Assembly: GCA_903921725.1 (NCBI GenBank)
Contig: CAIXRA010000009.1
Coordinates: 1 to 46,494 of the forward strand
DNA length: 46,494 bases
From: an uncultured Lentisphaerota bacterium
GTDB taxonomy: Bacteria; Verrucomicrobiota; Lentisphaeria; Oligosphaerales; CAITYL01
Direction: 5' to 3'
The notes beneath the pieces are model-generated. The model saw nothing but the letters and a program-made list of their open reading frames with translations, did no database searches and was not told where the DNA came from. Shown piece after piece: positions 1-7,523 of this stretch. The position numbers and the translations under genes are program-made. Positions within the stretch are counted from its first letter, which is position 1; the number at the start of each line of letters is the position of its first letter.

Positions 1-271
1 ATAGCGGCTCCGCCTTAGTTGAAAAGCGGCAAACGGACGCACTTATTGCCGCACTCCAAACGTGCAGGCTCTTCTTTTTCTCTTTGCGTCTTTGCAAACT
101 TCTGTTAAAAATGTCTTGATTCAGGTTCTGCCGCGGTAAGAGGAGCTAACCGACCACCCCGCTCCGTAAATTATAGCGCCGGATTTGGAAGGCGCACCCT
201 GTCGTAGACGCCCCGGCATGCCCGCGGCTTCGAGACGCAGCCCTTCCGCGCGGCGGCAGCACACTCCAGAT
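1..271. other. Intergenic edge region, no gene recognised
   Basis: This stretch lies downstream of the minus-strand ydbL gene and runs to the window edge. It is less GC-rich than the genes, with an A/T-rich patch around 70-125. The open frames crossing it have low-complexity proline/arginine-rich translations and look like GC-driven shadows. The first bases could be the end of a gene entering from the left, but too little is visible to say. Confidence 0.4.
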
Positions 272-679
272 TCAGGCGCCTTTGCTCTTCCACTTGCCGT
301 CGGCGCCCTGGATTTTCGTGCCGGGCGGCGCGCTTTCCGCAATCTTGGCGGCGCGGAGGACGCCGACCGCGGCGGGCGTGGCGCCGGTCCGGGCGGCAAT
401 GGCGGCGTAGACGGCCAGACGATCCGCGTTTTCGGCGGCGGCCAGCTCGTCGGCGTCGCGGTTGCCGACGGCCAGCACGGCGAGGCGACCGCTATTGTTT
501 TCACCGAGGATGCCGCGCGCCTTCAATGCGTCAAGGCGGGGCAGGCGGGCCTGCATCCGTTCCTTCACCATTTCCGCCGGGGTGGCGGCATGCGCGTCCT
601 GAAGCGGCGCGAGTACGGCGGCTACGCCCAGCGCCAGCGCGGCGGCGGTCATGAACCAGGCACGGGTCATCGTCTTCAT
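272..679 (-). CDS. ydbL: YdbL family protein (DUF1318), exported
   Basis: The product is 135 residues with a signal peptide (hydrophobic core about residues 9-26, likely cleavage after A31 in a DAHA context), so it should be periplasmic. The mature part has the DUF1318 pattern: a region with ENADR-x-x-VY-x-AIA (about residues 83-95), a middle helix, and a C-terminal APPG..DGKW motif. In E. coli, YdbL is encoded with YnbE and YdbH, which form an envelope bridge implicated in lipid homeostasis. The start at 679 is chosen because the signal peptide begins there and a GGGAAGG ribosome site lies inside the end of ynbE. Only 5 bases separate the two genes, so they are co-transcribed. No ydbH (AsmA-like) gene is visible in the window. 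Family assignment is firm; the function here is inferred. Confidence 0.85.
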   Translation of the reverse strand: MKTMTRAWFMTAAALALGVAAVLAPLQDAHAATPAEMVKERMQARLPRLDALKARGILGENNSGRLAVLAVGNRDADELAAAENADRLAVYAAIAARTGATPAAVGVLRAAKIAESAPPGTKIQGADGKWKSKGA

Positions 680-684
680 GCGGA

Positions 685-927
685 TCAGCCCTTCCCGTTT
701 TCCGCCGGCTTTCCGGCCCCTGGGGCGGTTGCGGCGTCCGGCGCCGGACGCTTGGCGTCCAGGTCGCCGAAGAACGAATCCAGCTCCCGGTCGACCTTGA
801 CCTTCACGTTCACATCCATGGTGATGTGGATCGGTTCCACCTTCACCCGCACACAGCCGGCAGCCGCGAACAGGGCCAGCGCCGCCGCCAGCCTTCCAAG
901 CCTCCGCATGTTCCACCGCCGCCTCAT
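685..927 (-). CDS. ynbE: YnbE-like outer membrane lipoprotein
   Basis: This is a short lipoprotein of 80 residues. A basic n-region (RRRWNMRRLGR) and a hydrophobic stretch lead to a lipobox AAGC with the acylated Cys at residue 25. The mature part opens with VKVEPIHITMDVNVKVKVD, matching the E. coli YnbE core (EPITINMNVKIEHEI), an alternating beta strand that in E. coli pairs with YdbH. A proline/alanine tail absent from E. coli YnbE extends the C-terminus. The start at 927 is preferred over 954 and 909 because AAGGGG lies about 8 bases upstream. It sits just upstream of ydbL, the conserved order, and 171 bases behind a toroid gene on the same strand, where ydbH might have been expected. Confidence 0.8.
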   Translation of the reverse strand: MRRRWNMRRLGRLAAALALFAAAGCVRVKVEPIHITMDVNVKVKVDRELDSFFGDLDAKRPAPDAATAPGAGKPAENGKG

Positions 928-1098
928 GCCGCATCCCCTTCGCGTCCAACCCATTTATTGAACGGCATAACATACACCCATCCGCTCCGGGACATGGTGT
1001 CCGTCCAGCGTCGTTCATTCCAGACGCCGCGCATCTCAACGCAGCACAGCCCGGGGTTATTCACCGCCGGGCCGTTGCCGCACGCCGGGAAAGCCGGA

Positions 1099-2685
1099 TC
1101 ATTCCACATCCAGCCCGGATGATTGCCGGAGCGCGGAATCTTTTCCGTCCATCTCAAGCCTGAAGCCCGGCAGGTAGCGGAAGCGGACTTCAAGCGTAAG
1201 GCAGCAGAGGGCGGTCGCGTAATACGGTTCAATGTCGCCGTACCCCGTCATGTTCCGCGTCCCGCCGACGCCCGGAGGCGGCGCCTCCCAATGCCCGTCG
1301 CCGCCCTGCCCGCGGACCACTTCGCGGAGCGCCTTTTCCACCCAGGCCTTGGCCGCCGGGGTGCCGGAATGGAACAGCCCCTGCGTCTGGTAATACCAGC
1401 CGTACGGGTCGAAGTGCGTCACCAGGTCGGAGACTTGGCGACCGCCGTCATTCCATTCCGGCTTGAGATTGTTCTGGATCCACAGGACGCCCTTTTTCGC
1501 CATCACGCTGTCCGCCTGCCCCAGCATCTGCAGGCAGACCGGGCCGACTCCCTGCAGATAAGGCCGGAGCGCCGCCTTCTCTTCGGAGGAATAGCGGAAG
1601 GCGCCGTCGCTCCAGGCGGTTTTCTGGAGAAACGCGAGGGCGTTGTGGATGCCGTCCACCAGCCCGGGATTCTCCGCCTCGGCGAGGAACCCGGCCTTCA
1701 GCGCCTGGATCTGCCAGCCGGAGAGCGAAAGATCCCAGCGGTCGCCCTTCTGTGAGAAGCCGTAATCCCAGCCGCCGCCCGCCTTCTGCCCCTTGAGGAT
1801 GCTCCCGATCCCCTTCTCCATCGCCGATTTGAGGAACGGCGACTTGGTGATGCTGTAGGCTTCGGCCAGCGCGTAGGTGGCGATGCCGTGGCTGTAATCG
1901 CGCTCCAAAACGCCGCCGGCCGGCAGCGACTCCATGCGCCCGGCCAGATATTGCAGCGCCCGGTTCATGGTCTGCCCGAATTCCGGCGACTCGGCCAGAT
2001 CCCCGTGCCCGAGATAGGCCAGCGCCGCCAGCCCCGTCATGGCGACCGGATAGGACTTCGACCAGGAACCGTCCTCGTTCTGGTTCGCCTTCAGCCAGCG
2101 GAGGCCAGCGAGTAGCGCGCGGTCGGACGGCAGCGGATTGCTTGAAGGCCCAACGGGGCCGCGGATTTTCGTCCCGGGTCCGGGCGGATTCAGCGACGGC
2201 CGGGGGCCGATGTTTTTCGGGCGGGGCACGGTAAGGATTCGCGACGACTCCGCGACCGTGTCGGGCGCCTCGGGCGGCGGATCGTTGAACTCGGTGTTCA
2301 CATCGGGCTGCCCCGGGTTTTCCGCCGACGGGCCGGCCTCTGTTTTCGCAAGCGGATCCCGGGTGGTGTCCGTGTTGACCATCGCCTGAATTTCCACCTC
2401 GGGCGGCGGCGTCTTGTTCTCGTCAAGGACCGGCGTCACGGGCAGGAAAATTGAGGTGAACTCCGGCGGCTTCGCCGGCGGCCTGGAGGAGGTTGACAGG
2501 AAAACGAAACACGCGGCCAGCACTCCGAGATGCAGCAGGACCGAAATCACCGGCCCCATCAGGTGCTCCAGCATCTGCCGGCTGCGGTATTCCGCCAGCG
2601 CCGCCTCGACGCCGACGGAGTGCGCCTCCGCGCCATCCGCAAACCGTGCCGCTTCCGTCTCCAGCTTTTCCAGCCTGTCCGTCAT
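1099..2685 (-). CDS. TonB-like anchored alpha/alpha-toroid protein (squalene-cyclase-repeat fold), paralogue A
   Basis: The product is 528 residues. Residues 1-43 are cytoplasmic and charged. Residues 44-64 form one membrane helix with the sequence ISVLLHLG, giving Ser48-x-x-x-His52 as in the TonB/TolA helix (TonB SVCIH). A proline-rich periplasmic linker (about 65-180) follows, then a prenyltransferase/squalene-oxidase type toroid (about 186-515) with QW-like motifs: NQNEDGSW, GGGWDYG, DPYGWYY, GGDGHW. I see no DxDD catalytic motif of squalene-hopene cyclases, so it is probably a binding or structural toroid. It is a full-length paralogue of the gene at 3238-4818. The start at 2685 has AAGGAG 8 bases upstream; an upstream in-frame ATG lacks such a site. 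A separate promoter lies at 2766-2795. The link to ExbB/ExbD is inference from the helix motif and neighbourhood. Confidence 0.88.
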   Translation of the reverse strand: MTDRLEKLETEAARFADGAEAHSVGVEAALAEYRSRQMLEHLMGPVISVLLHLGVLAACFVFLSTSSRPPAKPPEFTSIFLPVTPVLDENKTPPPEVEIQAMVNTDTTRDPLAKTEAGPSAENPGQPDVNTEFNDPPPEAPDTVAESSRILTVPRPKNIGPRPSLNPPGPGTKIRGPVGPSSNPLPSDRALLAGLRWLKANQNEDGSWSKSYPVAMTGLAALAYLGHGDLAESPEFGQTMNRALQYLAGRMESLPAGGVLERDYSHGIATYALAEAYSITKSPFLKSAMEKGIGSILKGQKAGGGWDYGFSQKGDRWDLSLSGWQIQALKAGFLAEAENPGLVDGIHNALAFLQKTAWSDGAFRYSSEEKAALRPYLQGVGPVCLQMLGQADSVMAKKGVLWIQNNLKPEWNDGGRQVSDLVTHFDPYGWYYQTQGLFHSGTPAAKAWVEKALREVVRGQGGDGHWEAPPPGVGGTRNMTGYGDIEPYYATALCCLTLEVRFRYLPGFRLEMDGKDSALRQSSGLDVE

Positions 2686-2765
2686 GCTCCGACTCCTTGC
2701 GCTCCGCGGCAGACGCCGCCGTTTCTTCAGAGTCCACACCGTGACAACCGCGCCTGAACAAGCTC

Positions 2766-2795
2766 ACCATAGCATGCGCCGGCTTGCGCCGTCAA
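2766..2795 (-). promoter_or_regulatory. Sigma-70-like promoter for toroid paralogue A
   Basis: On the minus strand TTGACG (2795-2790), an 18-base spacer and TATGGT (2771-2766) form a good promoter. Transcription would start near 2759, about 75 bases ahead of the ATG at 2685, and could continue into ynbE-ydbL. Confidence 0.55.
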
Positions 2796-2911
2796 ACCGC
2801 GCCCGTCTAATCTCTGTCTGCCAATGGTAAAACTTCGCGCAGTCCGCCATGACGTTCCGGAACGGCCGCGCCGAAAGTGATGCGGCGCTTCCGCTCGAAT
2901 GAGGGAACACC

Positions 2912-3172
2912 GCCGGGCGGGAAGCCCGGCATGCCCCAAACGGGAGCGTGGGCGTCCCCCCGCTTTCGGCGGACATCTTGTCCGACGCACACGAAATTTC
3001 CGGGCGGGACGCCCGGTCAAGGCGGGCAAGGACGCCCACGCTCCCGTCGCCGGCCAAGATGGCCGCCCTCCTGTTTTTCGGATACCAATCAAGGTTCAAG
3101 TGGATCGTTTTTTGTTTCGGGTGTTACCGCCCCAACGGGGCATCACATCATAGCCTGGGGCAACGCCCCAGG
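2912..3172. repeat. REP-like nested palindromic element in the gap between the two toroid genes
   Basis: The 552-base gap (2686-3237) holds no convincing gene. Its core is a perfect 17-bp inverted repeat, CGGGAGCGTGGGCGTCC at 2941-2957 and its reverse complement at 3030-3046. This is flanked or filled by smaller hairpins: GCCGGGC at 2912-2918 with GCCCGGC at 2924-2930, CGGGCG/CGCCCG at 3001-3015, and CCTGGGG/CCCCAGG at 3154-3172. All frames across it give proline/arginine-rich translations. This nested form is typical of dispersed REP-like sequences; whether it is repeated elsewhere in the genome cannot be seen from this window. Confidence 0.55.
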
Positions 3173-3180
3173 AAAAAGGC

Positions 3181-3210
3181 AAAAAAGACGCCGGGAGTTT
3201 TCCCGGCGTC
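3181..3210 (-). terminator. Intrinsic terminator after toroid paralogue B
   Basis: On the minus strand a 10-bp perfect stem (GACGCCGGGA/TCCCGGCGTC, 3187-3196 with 3201-3210) with a 4-base loop is followed directly by TTTTTT (3186-3181). It lies 27 bases past the stop of the gene ending at 3238 and closes the ExbB/ExbD operon. Confidence 0.85.
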
Positions 3211-3237
3211 TTCATTCGTTTTGCGTGCGGAACGGCG

Positions 3238-4818
3238 TTACTCGATCAGGTCGGAGATCTTCGCCGCGCCGTCCTTGTGGTCTTCCTTGATATCGAGCCT
3301 GAACGACGGCAGGAAGCGGTAGTAGACCTCCAGCATGAGGCAGCAGAGGGTGGTGGCGTAATAAGGTTCGTGCTCGCCGCCCTCGGCCCGTTCGCCACCG
3401 CGCTTGGGGGGCGCGTCCCAGTGTCCGTCCGACGCCTGTCCGCGGACCAGTTCCTTGGAGAACTGCTTCTCCCAGTCGTTCCAATAGGCGGTGCCGGCGT
3501 AGAACATGGCCTGCGTGTGGTAATACCAGCCGTAGGGATCGAAATTCACCGACAGGTTCGAAACCGTGCGCTTCTCGTCGTTCCAAATGACGGTGATGTT
3601 TTCCTTGACCCAGCGGAGCGCTGATTTCGTCTCTTGGGCATCCTTCTGGCCAAGCAGCTGGAGACAGAGGGAACCGACACCCTGCATGTGCGGAGCCTGC
3701 CGGTCTTCCGACGACGCATAATGGAACCGGCCACCCTTGTAGGCTGATTTCTGCAGGAATCCGAGCGAGTTCTGGAGGGCGGCGGGCAGCTGCGCGTTGT
3801 CGGACCCCGCCAAGAACCCCGCCTTCAGCGCCTGGATCTGCCAGCCAGCGAAGGAGGTGTCCCAGCGCGCCTCTTTCTTGTAGTTGTAGTCCCAGCCGCC
3901 GCACGGCTGCTGTCCGGCGACGATGACGGCGAGCCCTTTTTCCATCACCGGCTTGAGCGTGGGGTTCTTCGTCATGCCGTAGGCTTCCGCCAGTGCGTAG
4001 GTCGCGATGGCATGGCCGTAGGCGTGGCCGTCGGCACCGTCATGGGCCGGTTTCCCTTCGCCCACATTGTTCATGCGGTCCGTAAGGTAAACCATGGCCT
4101 TGGAAACCGTGTTGCCGAACTCCTTCGAATCCGCCAGCTCGTTGTGCGCGAGGAAGCAGAGGAGGGCCAGGCCGCTCATGGAAAGTGGATGCGTCTGGGA
4201 CCAGGAGCCGTCCTCGCTCTGGTGTTCCTTCAGCCAGCGCAACGCCTTCAGCACCGCTTCCTCAGTCTTCGGGATTCCCGTACCCTTCTGGCTGCCGTAA
4301 CGCCGCAGGGCGCCCATGCGGCCGGAGTCGCGGCGACCGCCGTAGATACCGGAAATCTTCAGGGCGCTGGAACTCATCTTCACTTCCAGCACGGTGTCCA
4401 TCTCGCCGCCGTCATTGCTGGAGGGCGGACCGTCGCTGAAGTCACCCAACGCGCCGCCGTTCTCCGACACGCTGGTGTTGTCGGTAAGCGACGGTTTTTC
4501 CATGGTCGGAACGGGTTCGTTGAACTTTTCCTGGAGTTCCTCGAGCTTCTTCTCCTCGGGGGGCTTCTCGATCGACTTGGGCATGACCGTGACCGCCTTG
4601 AATTCGGCGCCGCTGCCCTCCCCCTTCTTGTCCGCCGCAAGGAAGAAGAAGCAGAAAACCATGACAATGAGATGCAGGGCGACCGAGATGACCGGGCCCG
4701 TGAGGTGCTCGATCATCTGCCGCCGGCGGTACTCTTCCAGAATCGTTTCCAGATCCATCGCCTCCGGGGGCAATGTTTCCGCCGGATCCTGGGGCATCAG
4801 GGCTTCATTGTCGTTCAT
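3238..4818 (-). CDS. TonB-like anchored alpha/alpha-toroid protein (squalene-cyclase-repeat fold), paralogue B
   Basis: The product is 526 residues and the last gene of the exbB-exbD-exbD operon, 31 bases after the second exbD. Residues 1-40 are cytoplasmic and acidic. One helix (41-62) contains ISVALHLI, giving Ser45-x-x-x-His49, the pairing found in the TonB and TolA helices that contact ExbB/ExbD or TolQ/TolR. A charged, Pro/Glu/Lys-rich linker (EKPPEEKKLEELQEKF) continues to about residue 180. The toroid (about 186-505) shows HQSEDGSW, CGGWDYN, DPYGWYYHTQ and ASDGHWDAP motifs, and both paralogues end in a conserved YYAT-x-LCCL-x-LEV block. No cyclase DxDD motif is seen. AAGGGG lies 7 bases before the ATG. 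I infer that it replaces TonB as the arm moved by the motor; the extracellular or periplasmic target is unknown. Confidence 0.9.
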   Translation of the reverse strand: MNDNEALMPQDPAETLPPEAMDLETILEEYRRRQMIEHLTGPVISVALHLIVMVFCFFFLAADKKGEGSGAEFKAVTVMPKSIEKPPEEKKLEELQEKFNEPVPTMEKPSLTDNTSVSENGGALGDFSDGPPSSNDGGEMDTVLEVKMSSSALKISGIYGGRRDSGRMGALRRYGSQKGTGIPKTEEAVLKALRWLKEHQSEDGSWSQTHPLSMSGLALLCFLAHNELADSKEFGNTVSKAMVYLTDRMNNVGEGKPAHDGADGHAYGHAIATYALAEAYGMTKNPTLKPVMEKGLAVIVAGQQPCGGWDYNYKKEARWDTSFAGWQIQALKAGFLAGSDNAQLPAALQNSLGFLQKSAYKGGRFHYASSEDRQAPHMQGVGSLCLQLLGQKDAQETKSALRWVKENITVIWNDEKRTVSNLSVNFDPYGWYYHTQAMFYAGTAYWNDWEKQFSKELVRGQASDGHWDAPPKRGGERAEGGEHEPYYATTLCCLMLEVYYRFLPSFRLDIKEDHKDGAAKISDLIE

Positions 4819-4849
4819 GTTCCGACCCCTTGGTTACACCGCACAAAAA

Positions 4850-5275
4850 TCAAAGACTGGCTTCGCCCTTCAGCGTCATGACGTTGAGGCTCGTGAGCCC
4901 CACCTTGTGGCACATGTCCAAGACGTTGATGACCTGCTCCGCACGCGCCCGCTGGCTGACCTCGACGATGACGGTGGTCTTCGGATCCTTGGCTGCGAAA
5001 CCGGCCAGCATCTCGCCGAGCGCCTCGAGCGGCATCGGCTTGCCCATGAGCTGGTAACGGCCGGAGTGAATCTGGACCTTCAGCAGTTCGATTTCCGGGC
5101 CCGCCGTTTTTACGGGCGACGGAAGGTTCACCACCAGGTGCGTCTCCGCCTTGTCCACCTCGTAGGTGACCACGAAAAAGCAAAGAATCTGCATCACGAC
5201 GTCCAGCAGCGGCGCCATGGGCAGGGTCAGGACGTCTTCCGCCCGGACTTTCTTTGTGCCTGGTTTTGAAGACAT
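4850..5275 (-). CDS. exbD: ExbD/TolR family biopolymer transport protein (second copy)
   Basis: The product is 141 residues with a short cytoplasmic N-terminus, one membrane helix (about 20-38) and a periplasmic ExbD domain. The helix carries the proton-path aspartate (Asp25 in PLLDVVMQ), matching Asp25 of E. coli ExbD, so the motor function looks intact. The C-terminal part (TVIVEVSQRARAEQVINVLD) fits the ExbD fold. The start at 5275 is chosen because the family domain begins there and GAAGG lies upstream; a longer in-frame opening to 5479 would overlap the preceding exbD and has a low-complexity translation. A 118-base gap with its own promoter separates it from the first exbD. It differs clearly in sequence from that copy, as expected for a heteromeric motor with two TolR-like subunits. 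Confidence 0.92.
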   Translation of the reverse strand: MSSKPGTKKVRAEDVLTLPMAPLLDVVMQILCFFVVTYEVDKAETHLVVNLPSPVKTAGPEIELLKVQIHSGRYQLMGKPMPLEALGEMLAGFAAKDPKTTVIVEVSQRARAEQVINVLDMCHKVGLTSLNVMTLKGEASL

Positions 5276-5330
5276 TTCGTCCAACCTTCTATGTTCGTCG
5301 GGGGTCGCGGGCGCCCCGTCCTCGATTGAC

Positions 5331-5359
5331 ACTATATCCGGGAAGCGGCCCTGCGGCAA
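5331..5359 (-). promoter_or_regulatory. Internal promoter inside the exbB-exbD-exbD operon
   Basis: On the minus strand TTGCCG (5359-5354), exactly 17 bases, then TATAGT (5336-5331). Transcription would start near 5324, about 49 bases before the second exbD. It would let exbD2 and toroid B be made independently of the upstream operon. Confidence 0.6.
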
Positions 5360-5393
5360 GCTCGGCAGGCGGCGGACGCCGGAAGCGCCAGCG

Positions 5394-5810
5394 TCATTCC
5401 TTGCTTTCGGCAACCAGGCGGACCTTGGTGATGCCGGCACCCTTGGTGTCGGAAACCGCCTCGACGACGCGATCGACAAACTCGTACTTCACGTCCTTGT
5501 CGCAGCGCAGCGTCACCGACATCAACGGCATCGCCGCCTTGACCTCGCGGAGGGTGCTTATCAGGCTCGACGTTGTGTACATCGCATTGCCGATGTTGAA
5601 CGTGCCGTCCTTGCGGATGTTGATGACGACGCCCTCCGGCATCCGGCCCGTGATCGGCTTGCTGTACTTCGCCTGCGCCAGCTTGATCGTCTCGTCGAAA
5701 CCGACCGTCTGCTCGGCTCCGGTGATGACGAAGAAGAAGATCAGCTGGAAGGCCATGTCGATCAGCGGAACGACCGGGATGTCCAATTCATTTGCACCAC
5801 CGCTCTGCAT
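5394..5810 (-). CDS. exbD: ExbD/TolR family biopolymer transport protein (first copy)
   Basis: The product is 138 residues. The membrane helix (about 14-32) carries the essential aspartate as Asp18 in PLIDMAFQLIFFF, the most typical ExbD/TolR signature. The periplasmic part (INIRKDGTFNIGNAMYTTSSL, then SVTLRCDKDVKYEFVDRVV) is a standard ExbD domain. AAGGAG lies 9 bases before the ATG. It follows exbB by 44 bases. In known systems an ExbB pentamer surrounds an ExbD dimer and uses the proton gradient; here two different ExbD proteins are encoded for one ExbB, as in the Myxococcus AglR-AglQ-AglS motor. Confidence 0.93.
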   Translation of the reverse strand: MQSGGANELDIPVVPLIDMAFQLIFFFVITGAEQTVGFDETIKLAQAKYSKPITGRMPEGVVINIRKDGTFNIGNAMYTTSSLISTLREVKAAMPLMSVTLRCDKDVKYEFVDRVVEAVSDTKGAGITKVRLVAESKE

Positions 5811-5854
5811 AACGACGCGCTCCTTTTCCGGGATCCAGCTTGCGGATCGTCAGA

Positions 5855-6631
5855 TCAGTTCTCGACTTCGGCGGTGCGCAGCACCTTCATCAGGTCCAGC
5901 ACGATGTGCTGCATTTCCAGGATCAGCCGGGTGGCGTAGTTCTTGAGGATGACGTAGGCGAGCAGGGAAGGGATGGCGATCAGCAGGCCGAACACGGTGG
6001 CGTGCATGGCGGTGCCGATGGCGGACGCCAGCATGGAAGCTTTCTGGCTGCCGCTGACGTTGCCCAGCGCGGTGAACGCGTGGATCATGCCCAGCACGGT
6101 GCCGACCAGGCCTTCCATCGGGCCGAGCTGGCCGCAGATGTTCAGGTAGTTCACGCGCTGGAGCATCTTCTCGCTCTCGTACTCGGCGCTCTTGGCGACC
6201 GACTCCTGGATGACTTCGTAGCCTTCCTGAATGTTGGAGAAACCGGTCAGCAGGATGCGGGCCAGCGGGCTGGGATTGCTCTCGCAGATCTGGGTGGCGG
6301 CACCGAGGTCGCCGTTGGCCAGCGCGACGCGCACACCGTCGATCAGGTCGGGGGGCATCAGCTTGACGCGCTTGAGGGAGATGATGCCGTCGATGATGAG
6401 GGCAACCACGCACATGGAGGTGCCGAACATCGCGAACCAGGCCATGGTGTCCAGCCAGCCGCTGCCAAAGACCATTTTATAGAACAGGCTCTCCTTGACC
6501 GGCGCGGCCGCGGCCGCCTCGCCTGCCGCAGCGGCGGCATCAGCGGCGGCGGGTGCCTGCGCCATGACCATGACGGGCAGCGTCAACAGGGTCACCATGA
6601 ACAGGTTCCACATTTTCGTCCAGCGGCTCAT
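5855..6631 (-). CDS. exbB: ExbB/TolQ/MotA proton channel family protein
   Basis: The product is 258 residues. It has an N-terminal signal-like hydrophobic segment (about 9-25) ending in an alanine-rich stretch, then the three-helix ExbB core: helix 1 about 60-82, helix 2 about 160-182 with GPMEGLVGTVLGM, and helix 3 about 200-225 with TAMHATVFGLLIAIP. The channel-lining threonines of the family are recognisable in GTVLG and HATVFG. The N-terminal extension with a short Ala-rich periplasmic part is found in many ExbB homologues outside Proteobacteria. AAGGAG lies 8 bases before the ATG at 6631. It follows a small TPR gene by 81 bases and precedes two exbD genes. The channel should sit in the inner membrane and power the toroid proteins. 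Confidence 0.94.
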   Translation of the reverse strand: MSRWTKMWNLFMVTLLTLPVMVMAQAPAAADAAAAAGEAAAAAPVKESLFYKMVFGSGWLDTMAWFAMFGTSMCVVALIIDGIISLKRVKLMPPDLIDGVRVALANGDLGAATQICESNPSPLARILLTGFSNIQEGYEVIQESVAKSAEYESEKMLQRVNYLNICGQLGPMEGLVGTVLGMIHAFTALGNVSGSQKASMLASAIGTAMHATVFGLLIAIPSLLAYVILKNYATRLILEMQHIVLDLMKVLRTAEVEN

Positions 6632-6712
6632 GCGTTTGTCTCCTTGCGTTCCTCTGAAACCAATGAATCTTTTATGGAAAAAATTGCAAAGTCTGATTAA
6701 TATGGAGGCGCC

Positions 6713-7471
6713 TCAGAGATTGTCAATCTCGGCGGCGCGGTTATCGTTGAGCTGCTTCAGGAGTTCCTTGACGGCGGCGCGGGCGGTGGCGCGCTCCTCC
6801 GCGGCCTCCTCCTCCTTGCAGAGGAGCAGCGTCTTCATGTAATCCAGGACCGCCTCCTTGCGGCTGCCCTCGGCCGCGAGCATGGCGGCGCGGGCGTTGA
6901 AGGCGGCGGCGGCGGTCTTGGCGTCGGCGGCGGCGAACATCTTCTTGACGAGCTCCTTCGCCTCCTCCGTCTTGCCCAGCTTCTGCAGCGCGACCACCTT
7001 GGCCCGGCAGAGTTCGCCCTCGTACAGTCCGTCCTTCGCCGCCTGGAGCATACCGCGGTCGTAGCAGGCGACGGCGCCCGCGTAGTTCTCCCTTGCCGCC
7101 TGCGCGTTCCCCTCAAGCAGGGCGACCAGGCCGCCCCACCCCAGAAACTGGTAGTTTTTCAGGGCTGCCTTGCCGGCCTGCGCAAGGACCTCGTCGTACC
7201 GCTTCTGGGCGACGGCAGCCTCCATGGCGGCCACCTCGGGCGGCTTGGGGACGTAGGCCGTCTTGTACTGCCTGGCGTTCCAGGTGATGCTCGTGCCGCT
7301 CTGGGTCTGGTAGGTGATGGATCCGTCCGCGGCGGCGGAGATGGACTTGGCCGCAACCCGTTCGCCCTGGATCGAAATCACATAGGATTCCTCGCCGCCC
7401 GCAGGCGCGCCAAAGGCCGACGCCGAAACCAGCACCGCCGCAACCGAAGCCAGCCAACCGATCTTTTTCAT
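6713..7471 (-). CDS. Small exported TPR-like protein of the ExbB/ExbD operon
   Basis: The product is 252 residues with a clear signal peptide (MKKIGWLASVAAVLVSASAF, cleavage near residue 21). Residues about 30-75 form a small beta-rich domain (VISIQGERV, DGSITYQT, WNARQYKT) found in front of TPR regions in related bacteria as far as I recall. The rest is helical, with degenerate tetratricopeptide-like pairs (KRYDEVLAQAGKAAL, ARENYAGAVACYDRGML) and an Ala/Glu/Lys-rich end. AAGGA lies 9 bases before the ATG. It sits between the large TPR gene (52-base gap) and exbB (81-base gap), so it is likely a periplasmic partner of the motor, comparable in position to the TPR protein CpoB of Tol-Pal. The exact role is unknown. 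Confidence 0.85.
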   Translation of the reverse strand: MKKIGWLASVAAVLVSASAFGAPAGGEESYVISIQGERVAAKSISAAADGSITYQTQSGTSITWNARQYKTAYVPKPPEVAAMEAAVAQKRYDEVLAQAGKAALKNYQFLGWGGLVALLEGNAQAARENYAGAVACYDRGMLQAAKDGLYEGELCRAKVVALQKLGKTEEAKELVKKMFAAADAKTAAAAFNARAAMLAAEGSRKEAVLDYMKTLLLCKEEEAAEERATARAAVKELLKQLNDNRAAEIDNL

Positions 7472-7523
7472 ATGCCTAATCCTTTCAGCCTTGTTGAATT
7501 CCCGTACGTTCCGGCGGTGTCCG

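Noticed and set aside
185..961. Plus-strand frame of 258 residues at the left edge
   Set aside because: Opposes ydbL and ynbE, which have signal peptides, family motifs and ribosome sites.
3154..3172. CCTGGGG/CCCCAGG hairpin considered as a second terminator
   Set aside because: No T tract on either strand; better explained as part of the REP-like element.
1099..4818. Toroid genes considered as squalene-hopene cyclases for hopanoid synthesis
   Set aside because: No DxDD motif, a single N-terminal membrane helix with a periplasmic toroid, and no hopanoid genes nearby.
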